Positions 1 to 8,728 of a stretch of DNA of 64,000 nucleotides are shown one piece after another. Within the stretch, counting starts at the first letter, position 1; every line of letters begins with the position of its first letter. The notes beneath the pieces were generated by a model that saw nothing but the letters and a program-made list of their open reading frames with translations, did no database searches and had not been told where the DNA came from. Position numbers and translations under genes: made by a program. The stretch spans positions 4,092,001 through 4,156,000 of the forward strand of contig NZ_CP123620.1 in the NCBI RefSeq assembly GCF_029873215.1. The letters are read 5' to 3'. This DNA comes from Nocardioides sp. BP30 (lineage in GTDB: Bacteria > Actinomycetota > Actinomycetes > Propionibacteriales > Nocardioidaceae).

Positions 1-1514
<1,514 letters not shown>

Positions 1515-1556
1515 TGCCCACCGTGGCCAGGAGGTCACTCTCAGCAGCACGAGGCG

Positions 1557-2018
1557 CTAGGGGATGGCGCTGAGCACCTGCTCCTTGCGGGGTGCTCCGG
1601 CCGCCCGCGCGACCTCGTTGCCGGTCGCGTCCAGAACCAGTGTGGTGGGCGTGCGGGCGATGCCGAGCCGGCGCACGACGTCGAGGTGGTGCTCGGCGTC
1701 GATCTCCACGTGCACCACGCCCGGCACGAGGTCGGCCACCTCGCTCAGCACGCGACGGGTCGCCCGGCACGGCGCGCAGAACGCACTGGAGAACTGCACC
1801 AGCGTGGCCCGCTCACCCGGCGCGAGGCTCGCCACCGCCTCGCCCAGGCTCCCCCACGCCGAACCGTCACGTTCGGCGGGTCGAGTGGTCACTTCCTGCT
1901 CCCCTCCCGCGCCTGGCAGCGCGCGCGTCCCACGAAAGCGGCCGTCGGTCAGCAGCCGGTAGCCGCCGAACCCGAGGGCGAGTACGACGGCGGCGAGCAC
2001 GATCCAGAGTCCGACCAC
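1557..2018 (-). CDS. Membrane-anchored thioredoxin-family protein
   Basis: A hydrophobic N-terminal segment ([18 protein letters not shown]) is followed by a thioredoxin fold with the redox motif CAPC (Cys81 and Cys84 from the chosen start) and the cis-Pro loop (RTPTTLVL). It is probably an envelope-facing thiol-disulfide exchanger. The open frame extends to a TTG at 2114, but that codon lies inside a terminator hairpin, so the GTG at 2018 is preferred; a GTG at 2000 with a weak GGA ribosome-binding site is also possible. A thioredoxin gene (thiX, Rv0816c) also sits close to glnR in Mycobacterium tuberculosis, so the context looks conserved. Function is by family; the partner is unknown. Confidence 0.75.
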   Translation of the reverse strand: MVGLWIVLAAVVLALGFGGYRLLTDGRFRGTRALPGAGGEQEVTTRPAERDGSAWGSLGEAVASLAPGERATLVQFSSAFCAPCRATRRVLSEVADLVPGVVHVEIDAEHHLDVVRRLGIARTPTTLVLDATGNEVARAAGAPRKEQVLSAIP

Positions 2019-2079
2019 ACCGGGTGCAACGCCGTACGTCGCCGACCAGATTCCCGCGACCGCGCCGGAACAGGACGGG

Positions 2080-2111
2080 CGGGGTCGCCCCTGCTGAGAG
2101 GGGCGACCCCG
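2080..2111 (-). terminator. Rho-independent-type hairpin after the first secreted paralogue gene
   Basis: The arms GGGGTCGCCCCT and AGGGGCGACCCC pair almost perfectly around a short loop, 33 nt downstream of the stop at 2144 on the minus strand. There is no long T tract, as is common in actinobacteria. Confidence 0.7.
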
Positions 2112-2143
2112 CAACGGTGGGTCTCAGGGTGCCGCGAGGGGGC

Positions 2144-3133
2144 TCACAGGCCGGGGACGCCGCCGAGCAGCGAGCCGAGCAGGCCGTCCAGCGCGGTGTC
2201 GAGCTGGGTCAGCACGCTGGGCACGACGGGCACGCCGGCCTCGTCGAGACCGTCGGAGAGGGTGTTCAGCAGCAGGTCGAGGATGCCCTGCGGCGTGGTC
2301 GGCGGGTTGGTCAGCGCGGCCTGGAAGGCGGCGAGCGCATTCTCCAGTGCCTGCTGGAACGCGGCCGGGTCGAGGCTGGAGGCCCCACCGGTGAGCGCAT
2401 CGACCAGCTGCTGGAACGCCGCGGTCGGGTCGCCCGCGCCGTTGAGCGCGTCCTCGAGCTGCGCGATGGCGTCGGTCAGCTGCGAGGGCGCTCCTGCCGC
2501 GATCAGCTGGTCGCGCAGATCATCGAGCACCGCGACGAGCTGTGCCGGGTCCAGCAGGCTGGTCAGCTGCTCGAGCAGCGCCGTCAGCGCGTCGGTGGGG
2601 TTGGCCGAGGAGCTGCCGGTCGGGCTCGAGCTCCCGGTCGGGCTGGAGCTCCCGGTCGGGCTGGAGCTCCCCGTCGGGCTGGAGCTCCCCGTCGGGCTGG
2701 AGCTCCCCGTCGGGTCGGAGCTCCCCGTCGGGCTGGAGCTCCCCGTCGGGTCGGAGCCGCCCGTCGGGCTGGTGCTGACCTGCGGCGTGCTGACCCCCTG
2801 CGGCTGGGAGGTGCTCTGGCAGTTGACCAGCTGCGAGTAGTACTGGGCGTGGGCGAGGCGCGCGTAGCGCAGGTCCAGCCGCGCGAACCGGACGGCCCGC
2901 TTGCGGTGGGAGATCGTCCTCTTCGACGCGTGGTGGTGACGGGCCTTCTTCAGTCGCTTCTTGGCGTGCTTGAGCTTGTACTCGGCCACGGCGAGGTGGC
3001 TGTTGGCGGCGCTGTAAGCGGAGGACTCCGTCGTGCACTTGGCCGCAGCCTGCGCGTCGTTGGAGAACATGAACGGCATGAGGGCGCCCACCATGAGGGA
3101 GGCACACGCGGTGATAGCTACGGGACGCTTCAT
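2144..3133 (-). CDS. Secreted protein with Lys-rich helical hairpin and PTG repeat linker
   Basis: The product is 329 aa and I recognise no named family. A Sec signal peptide (residues 1-30, cleavage near AQA-A) is followed by Cys33, a strongly basic helical segment rich in K, R and H (residues 50-100), then Cys105. The two cysteines could close a disulfide around a helical hairpin. Nine PTG-type repeats (S-x-P-T-G-S, residues about 122-172) form a flexible linker to a C-terminal, Leu/Ala-rich domain of predicted amphipathic helices. The next gene upstream, 3302-4210, is a paralogue with the same Cys-to-Cys spacing of 72 residues. A cell-wall or polyanion-binding role for the basic part is only a guess. 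Confidence 0.75.
   Translation of the reverse strand: MKRPVAITACASLMVGALMPFMFSNDAQAAAKCTTESSAYSAANSHLAVAEYKLKHAKKRLKKARHHHASKRTISHRKRAVRFARLDLRYARLAHAQYYSQLVNCQSTSQPQGVSTPQVSTSPTGGSDPTGSSSPTGSSDPTGSSSPTGSSSPTGSSSPTGSSSPTGSSSPTGSSSANPTDALTALLEQLTSLLDPAQLVAVLDDLRDQLIAAGAPSQLTDAIAQLEDALNGAGDPTAAFQQLVDALTGGASSLDPAAFQQALENALAAFQAALTNPPTTPQGILDLLLNTLSDGLDEAGVPVVPSVLTQLDTALDGLLGSLLGGVPGL
2612..2772 (-). repeat. 18-nt tandem repeat encoding S-S-x-P-T-G linker
   Basis: About nine copies of an 18-nt unit resembling GAGCTCCCCGTCGGGCTG lie in frame within the secreted protein gene and encode the PTG repeats. Copies differ mainly at one codon (Ser or Asp before Pro). Perfect third-position identity between neighbours suggests recent expansion. 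Confidence 0.9.
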
Positions 3134-3244
3134 GCCATCACCAACGACGATGTAAGACAGCGGAAACGGTGGTCTGGACCAGCTGATGTCGGGGTGTCGT
3201 CGAGCGCCACGGAGGCGCGTGCTATAAGCCCCGGAAATGCGGCA

Positions 3245-3276
3245 CGGGGCCGTTCCTCGGGGGAGGAACGGCCCCG
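3245..3276 (-). terminator. Strong hairpin downstream of the second secreted paralogue gene
   Basis: The arms CGGGGCCGTTCCTC and GAGGAACGGCCCCG are perfectly complementary with a short G-rich loop. The hairpin begins 26 nt after the stop of the 3302-4210 gene on the minus strand, separating it from the downstream paralogue. Confidence 0.8.
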
Positions 3277-3301
3277 CGTCGGGGCTCGCGATTGAGCAGG
3301 A

Positions 3302-4210
3302 TCAGCCGAGGCCGCCCAGGCCGCCGCCCAGACCGCCACCGAGGCTACCGAGCAGCTGCGTCAGCGCCGAGGTGATCTCCGAGGAGCTGCCGCCGCCCGT
3401 CAGCGCGGCGACGACCCCGTCGATGACGTCGTTGAGCTGGCTGATCACGCCGGGCAGCGTGGGCACACCGGCCGTGGTGAGACCGTTCGCCAGGGAGCCG
3501 AGGATCAGGTCGACCAGACCGGCCGGGTTGGTGGTCAGCGAGCTGAAGTCGAAGTTCTGGAAGGTCGCCACCGCGTTCTCGAAGGCCTTCTCGATGGCCG
3601 TCGGGTCGAGGCCGAGCGCGCTGAGCTGGCTGAACAGCGAGGTCAGCTGACTCGGGTCGATCGAGTCGGCGCCGCTGGAGATGGCAGCGGAGAGCTGCTT
3701 GATGACGTCGGCGAGCTGGGCGGCGCCCGGAGCACCGGAGGCCGCGAGCTGCGTGGCCAGCGCGTCGAGAGCATCGGTGAGCTGAGCCGGGTCGAGCACA
3801 CCCTGCAGCTGACCGAGCAGCGAGGTCAGCGCGCCGGCGGTGCCGGTCGCTGCCTGGTTGGACGCCGTCGTGCAGTTGGTCTGCTGGGAGTAGTAGTTGT
3901 TCCGAGCGGCGCGGTCCGCGCGGACCATGGCACGCAGCTTCTTGACCTTCTTCTGCTGGTGCTTGATGACCCGGTGGGACCGGTGGTGCCTCTTGAGCTT
4001 CTTGAGCTTCTTCTTGGCCTTGTGCAGCTTGGCCTGGTCGCTGCCCAGCTTGGCGTTGGCCGTGGCGTAGTGCGATGACGCCGTGCTGCAGGAGGTGGCG
4101 GCAGACGCGCCCTCGATCCCGATGAACGGGGTGAGCACACCGATGGTGAGCACCGAGCTGAGACCGAGAGCGGCCAGGCGCATCCGCTTGGTGGCGGGGT
4201 TCGTGGTCAT
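3302..4210 (-). CDS. Secreted protein with Lys-rich helical hairpin (paralogue)
   Basis: The product is 302 aa of unrecognised family. Residues 1-38 form a signal peptide ending ASAA. Cys41 and Cys113 bracket a very basic segment (HKAKKKLKKLKRHHRSHR) predicted to be helical. The C-terminal 180 residues are Leu/Ala/Gln-rich amphipathic helices with the recurring phrase LDPAQLTDALD, also present in the neighbour ([11 protein letters not shown]). The repeat linker of the neighbour is absent, and the protein ends in a glycine-rich tail (GGGLGGGLGGLG). The pair most likely arose by tandem duplication. A hairpin terminator lies between the two genes, so each probably has its own promoter. Confidence 0.75.
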   Translation of the reverse strand: MTTNPATKRMRLAALGLSSVLTIGVLTPFIGIEGASAATSCSTASSHYATANAKLGSDQAKLHKAKKKLKKLKRHHRSHRVIKHQQKKVKKLRAMVRADRAARNNYYSQQTNCTTASNQAATGTAGALTSLLGQLQGVLDPAQLTDALDALATQLAASGAPGAAQLADVIKQLSAAISSGADSIDPSQLTSLFSQLSALGLDPTAIEKAFENAVATFQNFDFSSLTTNPAGLVDLILGSLANGLTTAGVPTLPGVISQLNDVIDGVVAALTGGGSSSEITSALTQLLGSLGGGLGGGLGGLG

Positions 4211-4300
4211 GGCGGGGACCTTTCGACGGTGGAAGGCCGACGGGGGTCGGCGGGTTCTGTGAGTCGTAACGACCTTGTGACCAAGACGACACGGAGTAAT

Positions 4301-4317
4301 CCTGAGAAATCCTCAGG
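4301..4317. repeat. Small inverted repeat upstream of the secreted paralogue gene
   Basis: CCTGAG and CTCAGG are separated by 5 nt in the 125-bp gap between 4210 and 4336. It could be an operator for the secreted gene or a weak terminator for the MoaD gene. The sequence alone does not decide. Confidence 0.35.
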
Positions 4318-4335
4318 TCTAGACCAGATGCGCTT

Positions 4336-4608
4336 TCAGCCCCCGGCGAACGGCGGCAGGAACTGCACCGACTGACCCGGCCGCACCGTCACCTCCGCCG
4401 CCTCCTCCGAGGCGGTCGGCCGGTCGTCGACCAGCGTGGCGCAGACGGCGAGTACGTCGCCCAGCCTGGTCCCGGGGTGCAGTGCCAGCACCCGCGCCGT
4501 GACCTCGGCGAGGGTGGTGGGCCCGGAGACCTCGAGGATGTCCTGCGCCGTACCGGCCGCGGCACGTGCGCCCGCCCAGTAGTGGACCGAGATGGACGTT
4601 TCAACCAC
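4336..4608 (-). CDS. MoaD/ThiS-family sulfur-carrier protein
   Basis: This 90-aa beta-grasp protein ends in PPFAGG. The C-terminal Gly-Gly is the site that MoaD and ThiS proteins use, after adenylation and thiocarboxylation, to carry sulfur for molybdopterin, thiamin or related pathways. The start is GTG at 4608, with AAAGGTGAG 7 nt upstream. It is divergent from glnR, an arrangement I recall from other actinobacteria. No MoaE, ThiG or adenylating enzyme is nearby, so the acceptor pathway cannot be told. Confidence 0.85.
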   Translation of the reverse strand: MVETSISVHYWAGARAAAGTAQDILEVSGPTTLAEVTARVLALHPGTRLGDVLAVCATLVDDRPTASEEAAEVTVRPGQSVQFLPPFAGG

Positions 4609-4702
4609 TGGCCGCTCACCTTTCGCTACGATGTCCCAACGGTTACGTCACCGAGGCTCAATGTTGCGGCTCGGTGCTCCTTACTCCGACGTGGAGGAAA
4701 TC
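4609..4702. promoter_or_regulatory. Divergent promoter region between the MoaD-like gene and glnR
   Basis: This 94-bp gap must carry promoters in both directions. It contains a GGAGG ribosome-binding site for glnR at about 4693-4697. A GTCAC-n6-type half site is present, but it is too weak to call a GlnR box. Confidence 0.4.
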
Positions 4703-5428
4703 ATGAGCACCCTTCTGCTTCTCACCGGCTCGCTCCAGCCCTCGGCCGAGGTCCTGCCCGGCCTCGCCCTCCTGGGTCACCAGGTGAAGGTGCTGCCGGC
4801 CGAGGGTAGCGCTCTACTCGATGCGCCCGGCGCCGACCTGCTGCTGGTCGACGGCCGCCAGGACCTCGCCCAGGCCCGCGACCTGTGCCGCCTCATCCGT
4901 GCCACCGGCGCCGAGATGCCGGTGCTGCTCATTGTCACCGAGGGCGGTCTGGCAGTGGTCGCGCACGACTGGGGCATGGACGACGTCCTGCTGCACACCT
5001 GCGGCCCCGCCGAGCTCGAGGCGCGCATCCGGCTGGCCATCGGCCGGCTCACCGCGGCCCGCGTCGCGGCGGACCCCGACGCCCACGTGATCCGCTCGGG
5101 CGAGGTGGTCGTGGACGACGCGACGTACACGGCGAAGGTGAGCGGACGACCGCTGGACCTGACGTTCAAGGAGTTCGAGCTGCTGAAGTTCCTGGCACAG
5201 CACCCGGGGCGGGTCTTCTCGCGCCAGCAGCTGCTGCAGGAGGTGTGGGGCTACGACTACTTCGGCGGCACCCGGACCGTCGACGTCCACATCCGCCGCC
5301 TGCGCGCGAAGCTCGGCCCGGAGAACGAGACGCTGATCGGCACCGTGCGCAACGTCGGCTACCGCTTCGTGGTGCCGACCAAGGAGAAGGAGCAGGCGGG
5401 CGACGTCGCCCAGCTCGCCAAGGCCTGA
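4703..5428 (+). CDS. glnR: GlnR, OmpR-type global nitrogen regulator
   Basis: The product is 241 aa, with an N-terminal receiver-like domain and a C-terminal winged helix (about residues 130-230; [20 protein letters not shown], the [18 protein letters not shown] helix and [10 protein letters not shown] wing). The N-terminus ([20 protein letters not shown]) and [11 protein letters not shown] with Asp50 closely match actinobacterial GlnR, an orphan regulator that works without a dedicated histidine kinase. GlnR controls ammonium assimilation genes such as glnA and amtB. The start is fixed by GGAGG 6-10 nt upstream; the longer open frame to 4592 has no support. mshD follows, the same order as Rv0818-Rv0819 in M. 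tuberculosis. Confidence 0.93.
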   Translation: MSTLLLLTGSLQPSAEVLPGLALLGHQVKVLPAEGSALLDAPGADLLLVDGRQDLAQARDLCRLIRATGAEMPVLLIVTEGGLAVVAHDWGMDDVLLHTCGPAELEARIRLAIGRLTAARVAADPDAHVIRSGEVVVDDATYTAKVSGRPLDLTFKEFELLKFLAQHPGRVFSRQQLLQEVWGYDYFGGTRTVDVHIRRLRAKLGPENETLIGTVRNVGYRFVVPTKEKEQAGDVAQLAKA

Positions 5429-5462
5429 GGCTGTCGATGGGGCACGCCGCATCGACAGGGCC

Positions 5463-5483
5463 CGCGGTCACCTGGTGACCGCG
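5463..5483. repeat. Perfect 10-bp inverted repeat between glnR and mshD
   Basis: CGCGGTCACC and GGTGACCGCG flank a single T. The tiny centre is more typical of an operator than of an efficient terminator, but an RNA hairpin after glnR is also possible. It ends 30 nt before the mshD start. Confidence 0.6.
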
Positions 5484-5513
5484 TAGCCCTGCGAACACCC
5501 TAGGGTGAGTCGC

Positions 5514-6320
5514 ATGCTCGACATCCCCGCGCTCGCCCGCCTGACCGAGGCCGCCGACGGCGTCGCGCCGCTGGACGAGTCCACGCTGCTCGCCGTGCGC
5601 CACCGCCCGGACTCGGTGCGGGTCTGGGGGGACAACCGGGGGTTCGGGCTGCTGCACGGCGACGAGCTGTCGCTGGTGGTGCTCCCGCACGAGCGCGGCA
5701 CCGGTCTGGGCAGGCGGCTGCTGCTGCAGGCGCCCGACGGCGCCCGGCTGGCCTGGTCCCACGGCGACCACCCGGCCGCCCGGGCGCTCGCGGCGGCGTA
5801 CGGCTGGGACAGGGTGCGCGAGCTGTGGGTGATGCGCCGGCCGACCACCCTGCCGCTGCCGTCCTGGGAGGCGCCGGCCAACGTCACCGTCCGCGGCTTC
5901 GAGCCGGGCGACGAGGAGGAGGTGCTGCGGGTCAACGCGGCTGCCTTCGCCTCCCATCCCGAACAGGGCGCGCTCGACCTGGCCGGCCTGCGCGAGCGGA
6001 TGGCCGAGCCCTGGTTCTCCGCCGACGGGCTGATCACCGCGTGGGACGCATCGACCCGACGCCTGCTCGCCTTCCACTGGACCAAGCAGCACAGTCCCTC
6101 GCTCGGCGAGGTCTACGTCGTCGGCGTGGACCCCGCCGCCCAGGGACGCGGCCTCGGCAAGGTCGTCACCCTCGCCGGCCTGGCGCACCTGCGCGACCTC
6201 GGGGTCGACGAGATCCACCTGTACGTCGAGGGCGACAACACCCCCGCTCTCGGGCTCTACTCAGGCCTCGGGTTCTCGCACGCGGCCTCGGACACGCACG
6301 TGCAGTACCGGCGGGCCTGA
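5514..6320 (+). CDS. mshD: Mycothiol synthase (acetyl-CoA:Cys-GlcN-Ins acetyltransferase)
   Basis: MshD catalyses the last step of mycothiol synthesis, acetylating Cys-GlcN-Ins. The 268-aa protein has two tandem GNAT domains: a degenerate N-terminal one (VLPHERGTGLGRRLL) and an active C-terminal one with the acetyl-CoA loop VVGVDPAAQGRGLGKVV, followed by the typical LYVEGDNTPALGLYSGLGF ending. The ATG at 5514 is preferred over the GTG at 5505 because AGGGTGAG then forms the ribosome-binding site. The gene marks the organism as a mycothiol-making actinobacterium and adjoins glnR as in mycobacteria. Confidence 0.93.
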   Translation: MLDIPALARLTEAADGVAPLDESTLLAVRHRPDSVRVWGDNRGFGLLHGDELSLVVLPHERGTGLGRRLLLQAPDGARLAWSHGDHPAARALAAAYGWDRVRELWVMRRPTTLPLPSWEAPANVTVRGFEPGDEEEVLRVNAAAFASHPEQGALDLAGLRERMAEPWFSADGLITAWDASTRRLLAFHWTKQHSPSLGEVYVVGVDPAAQGRGLGKVVTLAGLAHLRDLGVDEIHLYVEGDNTPALGLYSGLGFSHAASDTHVQYRRA

Positions 6321-6378
6321 CCGCAGCGAGGCATCGCCGCGACGGTCCGCACCGCCCCGGCGGCACGAGGCCCACACG

Positions 6379-7323
6379 TCAGCGCAGCGGCCGCACGTGC
6401 AGCCCGACCTCCGGGTCGACCACCGTCTCCTGCGCCACCGGCATGCCGTCGACGCTCAGCGGCGCATCGACCGCGACCGAGCGCTTGACCAGGCCCAGCG
6501 CGATCGGGCCGAGCTCGAAGTGCCGGGCCGACGAGCCGACGAAGCCGACCTCGCGGCCGTCGGGCCCCGTCAGCGCCGTGCCGGCGGCCGGCAGCCTGTT
6601 CTCCGAGCCGTCGAGGTGCAGCAGCACCAGCCGACGCGGAGGCCGGCCGAGGGTATGCACCCGGGCGACCGTCTCCTGGCCGCGGTAGCAGCCCTTGTCC
6701 AGGTGCGTGCCGACCAGACCGATCTCGTTCGGGATCGTGCGGTGGTCGGTGTCGACGAAGATCCGCGGCTCGCCCCGCTCGATCCGCAGCGCCTCGTAGG
6801 CCCACAGCCCGCACGCCGGCCCGGCCGCGTCGACGTAGGCCGGCAGCGCCTCGCGCGGGATGAACGAGGTCCGACCGGACGCCTCCCCGGCCGCCGGTCG
6901 CCACACCACCGCCAGCGACGGGTCGGCGCTCACCTCCACCTCGGACCAGAACTTCATCCGCTCCAGGTAGGCCACCAGCGCCTCGCCATGGCCCGGCTCG
7001 GTCCACGCGGTGAACGCCGTACCGTCGTCGACACCGGCGAAGAAGTGCTCGAGGTGTCCCTGCGGCGAGAGGATCAGCGCCGAGGTCCACACGCCCGCCC
7101 CGAGGCCCTCGAAGGCCTGCGAGGTCAGCGAGTGCAGCCAGGTCAGCCGGTCCGGCCCGGCGATGCGCAGCACGTCGCGGTGGGACAGGTCGACGAACCC
7201 CTCCCCCGAGGCCAGCGTGCGCTGCTCCACGTTGAAGGACCCGTAGTGGGCGGCGACCGGCGCGTCCGCGCCCGATCCCGCGACCGCTCCGGGCAAGGAC
7301 ATCAGCGGCGACACGTCACTCAT
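6379..7323 (-). CDS. ygfZ: Folate-binding YgfZ/GcvT-like protein
   Basis: The product is 314 aa and resembles the T-protein of glycine cleavage. It carries the YgfZ signature KGCYRGQETVAR with its conserved cysteine. YgfZ proteins bind tetrahydrofolate and help in the assembly or repair of Fe-S enzymes. The start is ATG at 7323, overlapping the end of the upstream Fur-family gene by 8 bp; the longer open frame to 7437 lies wholly inside that gene and is rejected. Translational coupling suggests that the three genes from 8270 down to 6379 form one operon. The physiological Fe-S client is not visible from sequence. Confidence 0.9.
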   Translation of the reverse strand: MSDVSPLMSLPGAVAGSGADAPVAAHYGSFNVEQRTLASGEGFVDLSHRDVLRIAGPDRLTWLHSLTSQAFEGLGAGVWTSALILSPQGHLEHFFAGVDDGTAFTAWTEPGHGEALVAYLERMKFWSEVEVSADPSLAVVWRPAAGEASGRTSFIPREALPAYVDAAGPACGLWAYEALRIERGEPRIFVDTDHRTIPNEIGLVGTHLDKGCYRGQETVARVHTLGRPPRRLVLLHLDGSENRLPAAGTALTGPDGREVGFVGSSARHFELGPIALGLVKRSVAVDAPLSVDGMPVAQETVVDPEVGLHVRPLR

Positions 7324-7741
7324 CAACACTCCCACACTCCACACACTCACCGAACATGACCAGGTGACCGAGGTCGGGGACGAACCCCTGCTCCCGCTCC
7401 AACCGCGCGGCGAAGTCGCCGGCCACCTCAGGGTCAACAGAGATCACCCGCTGACACTTCCGGCAGACCAGGTGGAAGTGCTCGTGCTCGGTGGTGGAGT
7501 GGTAGGTCGCGACGCGCTCGGAGAGGTGGGCGTGCCGCACCAGGCCCAGCTCCTCCAGGACCTCCAGGTTGCGGTAGACGGTCGAGAGGTTGATCGCCGA
7601 GGACGACTCCCGCACGCAGGCGAGCACCTCCTCCGGCGTCGCGTGCTGCAGCCTCTCCACCGCGGCGAGGACGAGCTCGCGCTGCGGGGTCAGCCGGTAA
7701 CCGCTCCCCCGCAGCCGCTGACGCCAGTCCTCCTCGCTCAT
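7316..7741 (-). CDS. Fur-family metalloregulator, Nur-like
   Basis: The product is 141 aa. It has a winged helix (GYRLTPQRELVLAAVE, NLSTVYRNLEVLEELGL) and a dimerisation/metal domain with RHAHLSERVATYH, HEHFHLVC and two CxxC pairs (CRKC, CVEC) for structural zinc. The residue pattern, including HAHL and the GHLVMFGEC segment, is closer to Streptomyces Nur (nickel-responsive) than to Zur or FurA, but metal identity cannot be settled by reading. The ATG at 7741 has GAGGGT upstream; a GTG at 7768 overlapping the previous gene is the alternative. It sits between nitrobindin-like and ygfZ genes, which may be co-transcribed with it. Confidence 0.88.
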   Translation of the reverse strand: MSEEDWRQRLRGSGYRLTPQRELVLAAVERLQHATPEEVLACVRESSSAINLSTVYRNLEVLEELGLVRHAHLSERVATYHSTTEHEHFHLVCRKCQRVISVDPEVAGDFAARLEREQGFVPDLGHLVMFGECVECGSVDE

Positions 7742-7754
7742 CGCACCCTCGGCC

Positions 7755-8270
7755 TCACTGGTCGACACGGTTGAGCTGCGCCCACAGGTGCGGCTGCAGC
7801 TCGTGCCCCATCGCCTTCATGTCGTAGGCGTACATCAGCTGGCCCTGCACGTTGCCGTACAACCGGTGGCCGGCGGTCACGTCCTTGGCGGTCTCGGTCT
7901 GACCGATGCCGCGCGTGGCGAGCTCGATCTTGCCGTCGGCCGCCTCACCGAACCACACCGACGCCAGCCCGGTGTTGTGCGCCAGCACCATCTCCAGGCG
8001 CGCCTTCCCCGGCTCGAGCAGCTGGGAGCGCAGGAATCCGGTCTCCATCGCACCGGGCCGCAGCCGCTCCTTGGTCTCCGGGTCGACCACCCACGAGATC
8101 GCCGAGTAGGCCAGGAACGGACGCCCGTCCTGCTGGAAGACCAGCTCCTGCTCGAACTCGAACTTCTCGATGCTCGGGTAGTCGCCGTGCCCGTTGCCGT
8201 GCCAGGTGCCCAGCAGCCAGGCGATGGGCGCACAGTCGGGGTGGAGGTTCTCCGGGAGGTGGAAAGGCAC
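7755..8270 (-). CDS. Nitrobindin-like FABP-family heme protein
   Basis: The 171-aa protein has a lipocalin-like beta-barrel fold. The N-terminal signature GTWHGNGHGDYP (residues 21-32) and the C-terminal HLWAQL, with His161 at the position of the axial heme ligand, place it in the nitrobindin/DUF1794 family (THAP4 C-terminal-like). Characterised members bind ferric heme and isomerise peroxynitrite to nitrate. The start is GTG at 8270. The M. tuberculosis member Rv0813c lies a few genes from glnR, so this neighbour is syntenic. It is divergent from the DsrE gene across 44 bp. Confidence 0.88.
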   Translation of the reverse strand: MPFHLPENLHPDCAPIAWLLGTWHGNGHGDYPSIEKFEFEQELVFQQDGRPFLAYSAISWVVDPETKERLRPGAMETGFLRSQLLEPGKARLEMVLAHNTGLASVWFGEAADGKIELATRGIGQTETAKDVTAGHRLYGNVQGQLMYAYDMKAMGHELQPHLWAQLNRVDQ

Positions 8271-8314
8271 GTCGCCAGTCTAGGGGCGCCACCCGCTCTG
8301 GCTATCGTGACGCC

Positions 8315-8677
8315 ATGGTCAGGAAGCTCGTCGTGAAGGTCACCGCCGGCGCCGAGGACGCGGAGCGCTGCAACCAGGCGTTCACGGTGGCGGCCGCCGC
8401 CACCGCCGCCGGCGCCGAGGTCAGCCTCTGGCTGACGGGTGAGGCGGCCTGGTACGCCGTCCCCGGTCGCGCGCAGCAGTTCAGCCTGCCGATGGCCACC
8501 CCGCTGGTCGACCTGCTGGGGATCGTCCTCGCCGAGGGCAGCGTCACCGCCTGTACGCAGTGCGCCGCACGGCGCGGCATCACCGACGCGGACGTGATCC
8601 CGGGGGTGCAGATCAAGGGCGCCGCCGTCTTCGCCGAGGAGATCCTGGCCGACGGGGTGCAGGCGCTGGTCTACTGA
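8315..8677 (+). CDS. DsrE-family protein
   Basis: The 120-aa protein is of the DsrE/DsrF-like fold: KLVVKVTAGAEDAERCNQAF at the N-terminus, then LPMATPLVDLLG and the cysteine pair TACTQCAARRGI. Relatives take part in sulfur relay or are uncharacterised. The two cysteines spaced CxxC may be redox- or persulfide-active. It stands alone, divergent from the nitrobindin-like gene and 51 bp before the coiled-coil gene. A sulfur-transfer role together with the MoaD-like protein is possible but not shown. Confidence 0.8.
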   Translation: MVRKLVVKVTAGAEDAERCNQAFTVAAAATAAGAEVSLWLTGEAAWYAVPGRAQQFSLPMATPLVDLLGIVLAEGSVTACTQCAARRGITDADVIPGVQIKGAAVFAEEILADGVQALVY

Positions 8678-8728
8678 GCGCTGCTTCGGCCCCTCGAGCG
8701 GCCCGGACCCCGATAGCATCGGAGGCAA

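Noticed and set aside
2018..2114. Extended N-terminus of the thioredoxin protein from TTG 2114
   Set aside because: The extension lies inside the terminator hairpin at 2080-2111 and has no ribosome-binding site.
4630..4690. GlnR self-binding box upstream of glnR
   Set aside because: A GTCAC-n6 half site exists but the partner half is too degenerate to support a call.
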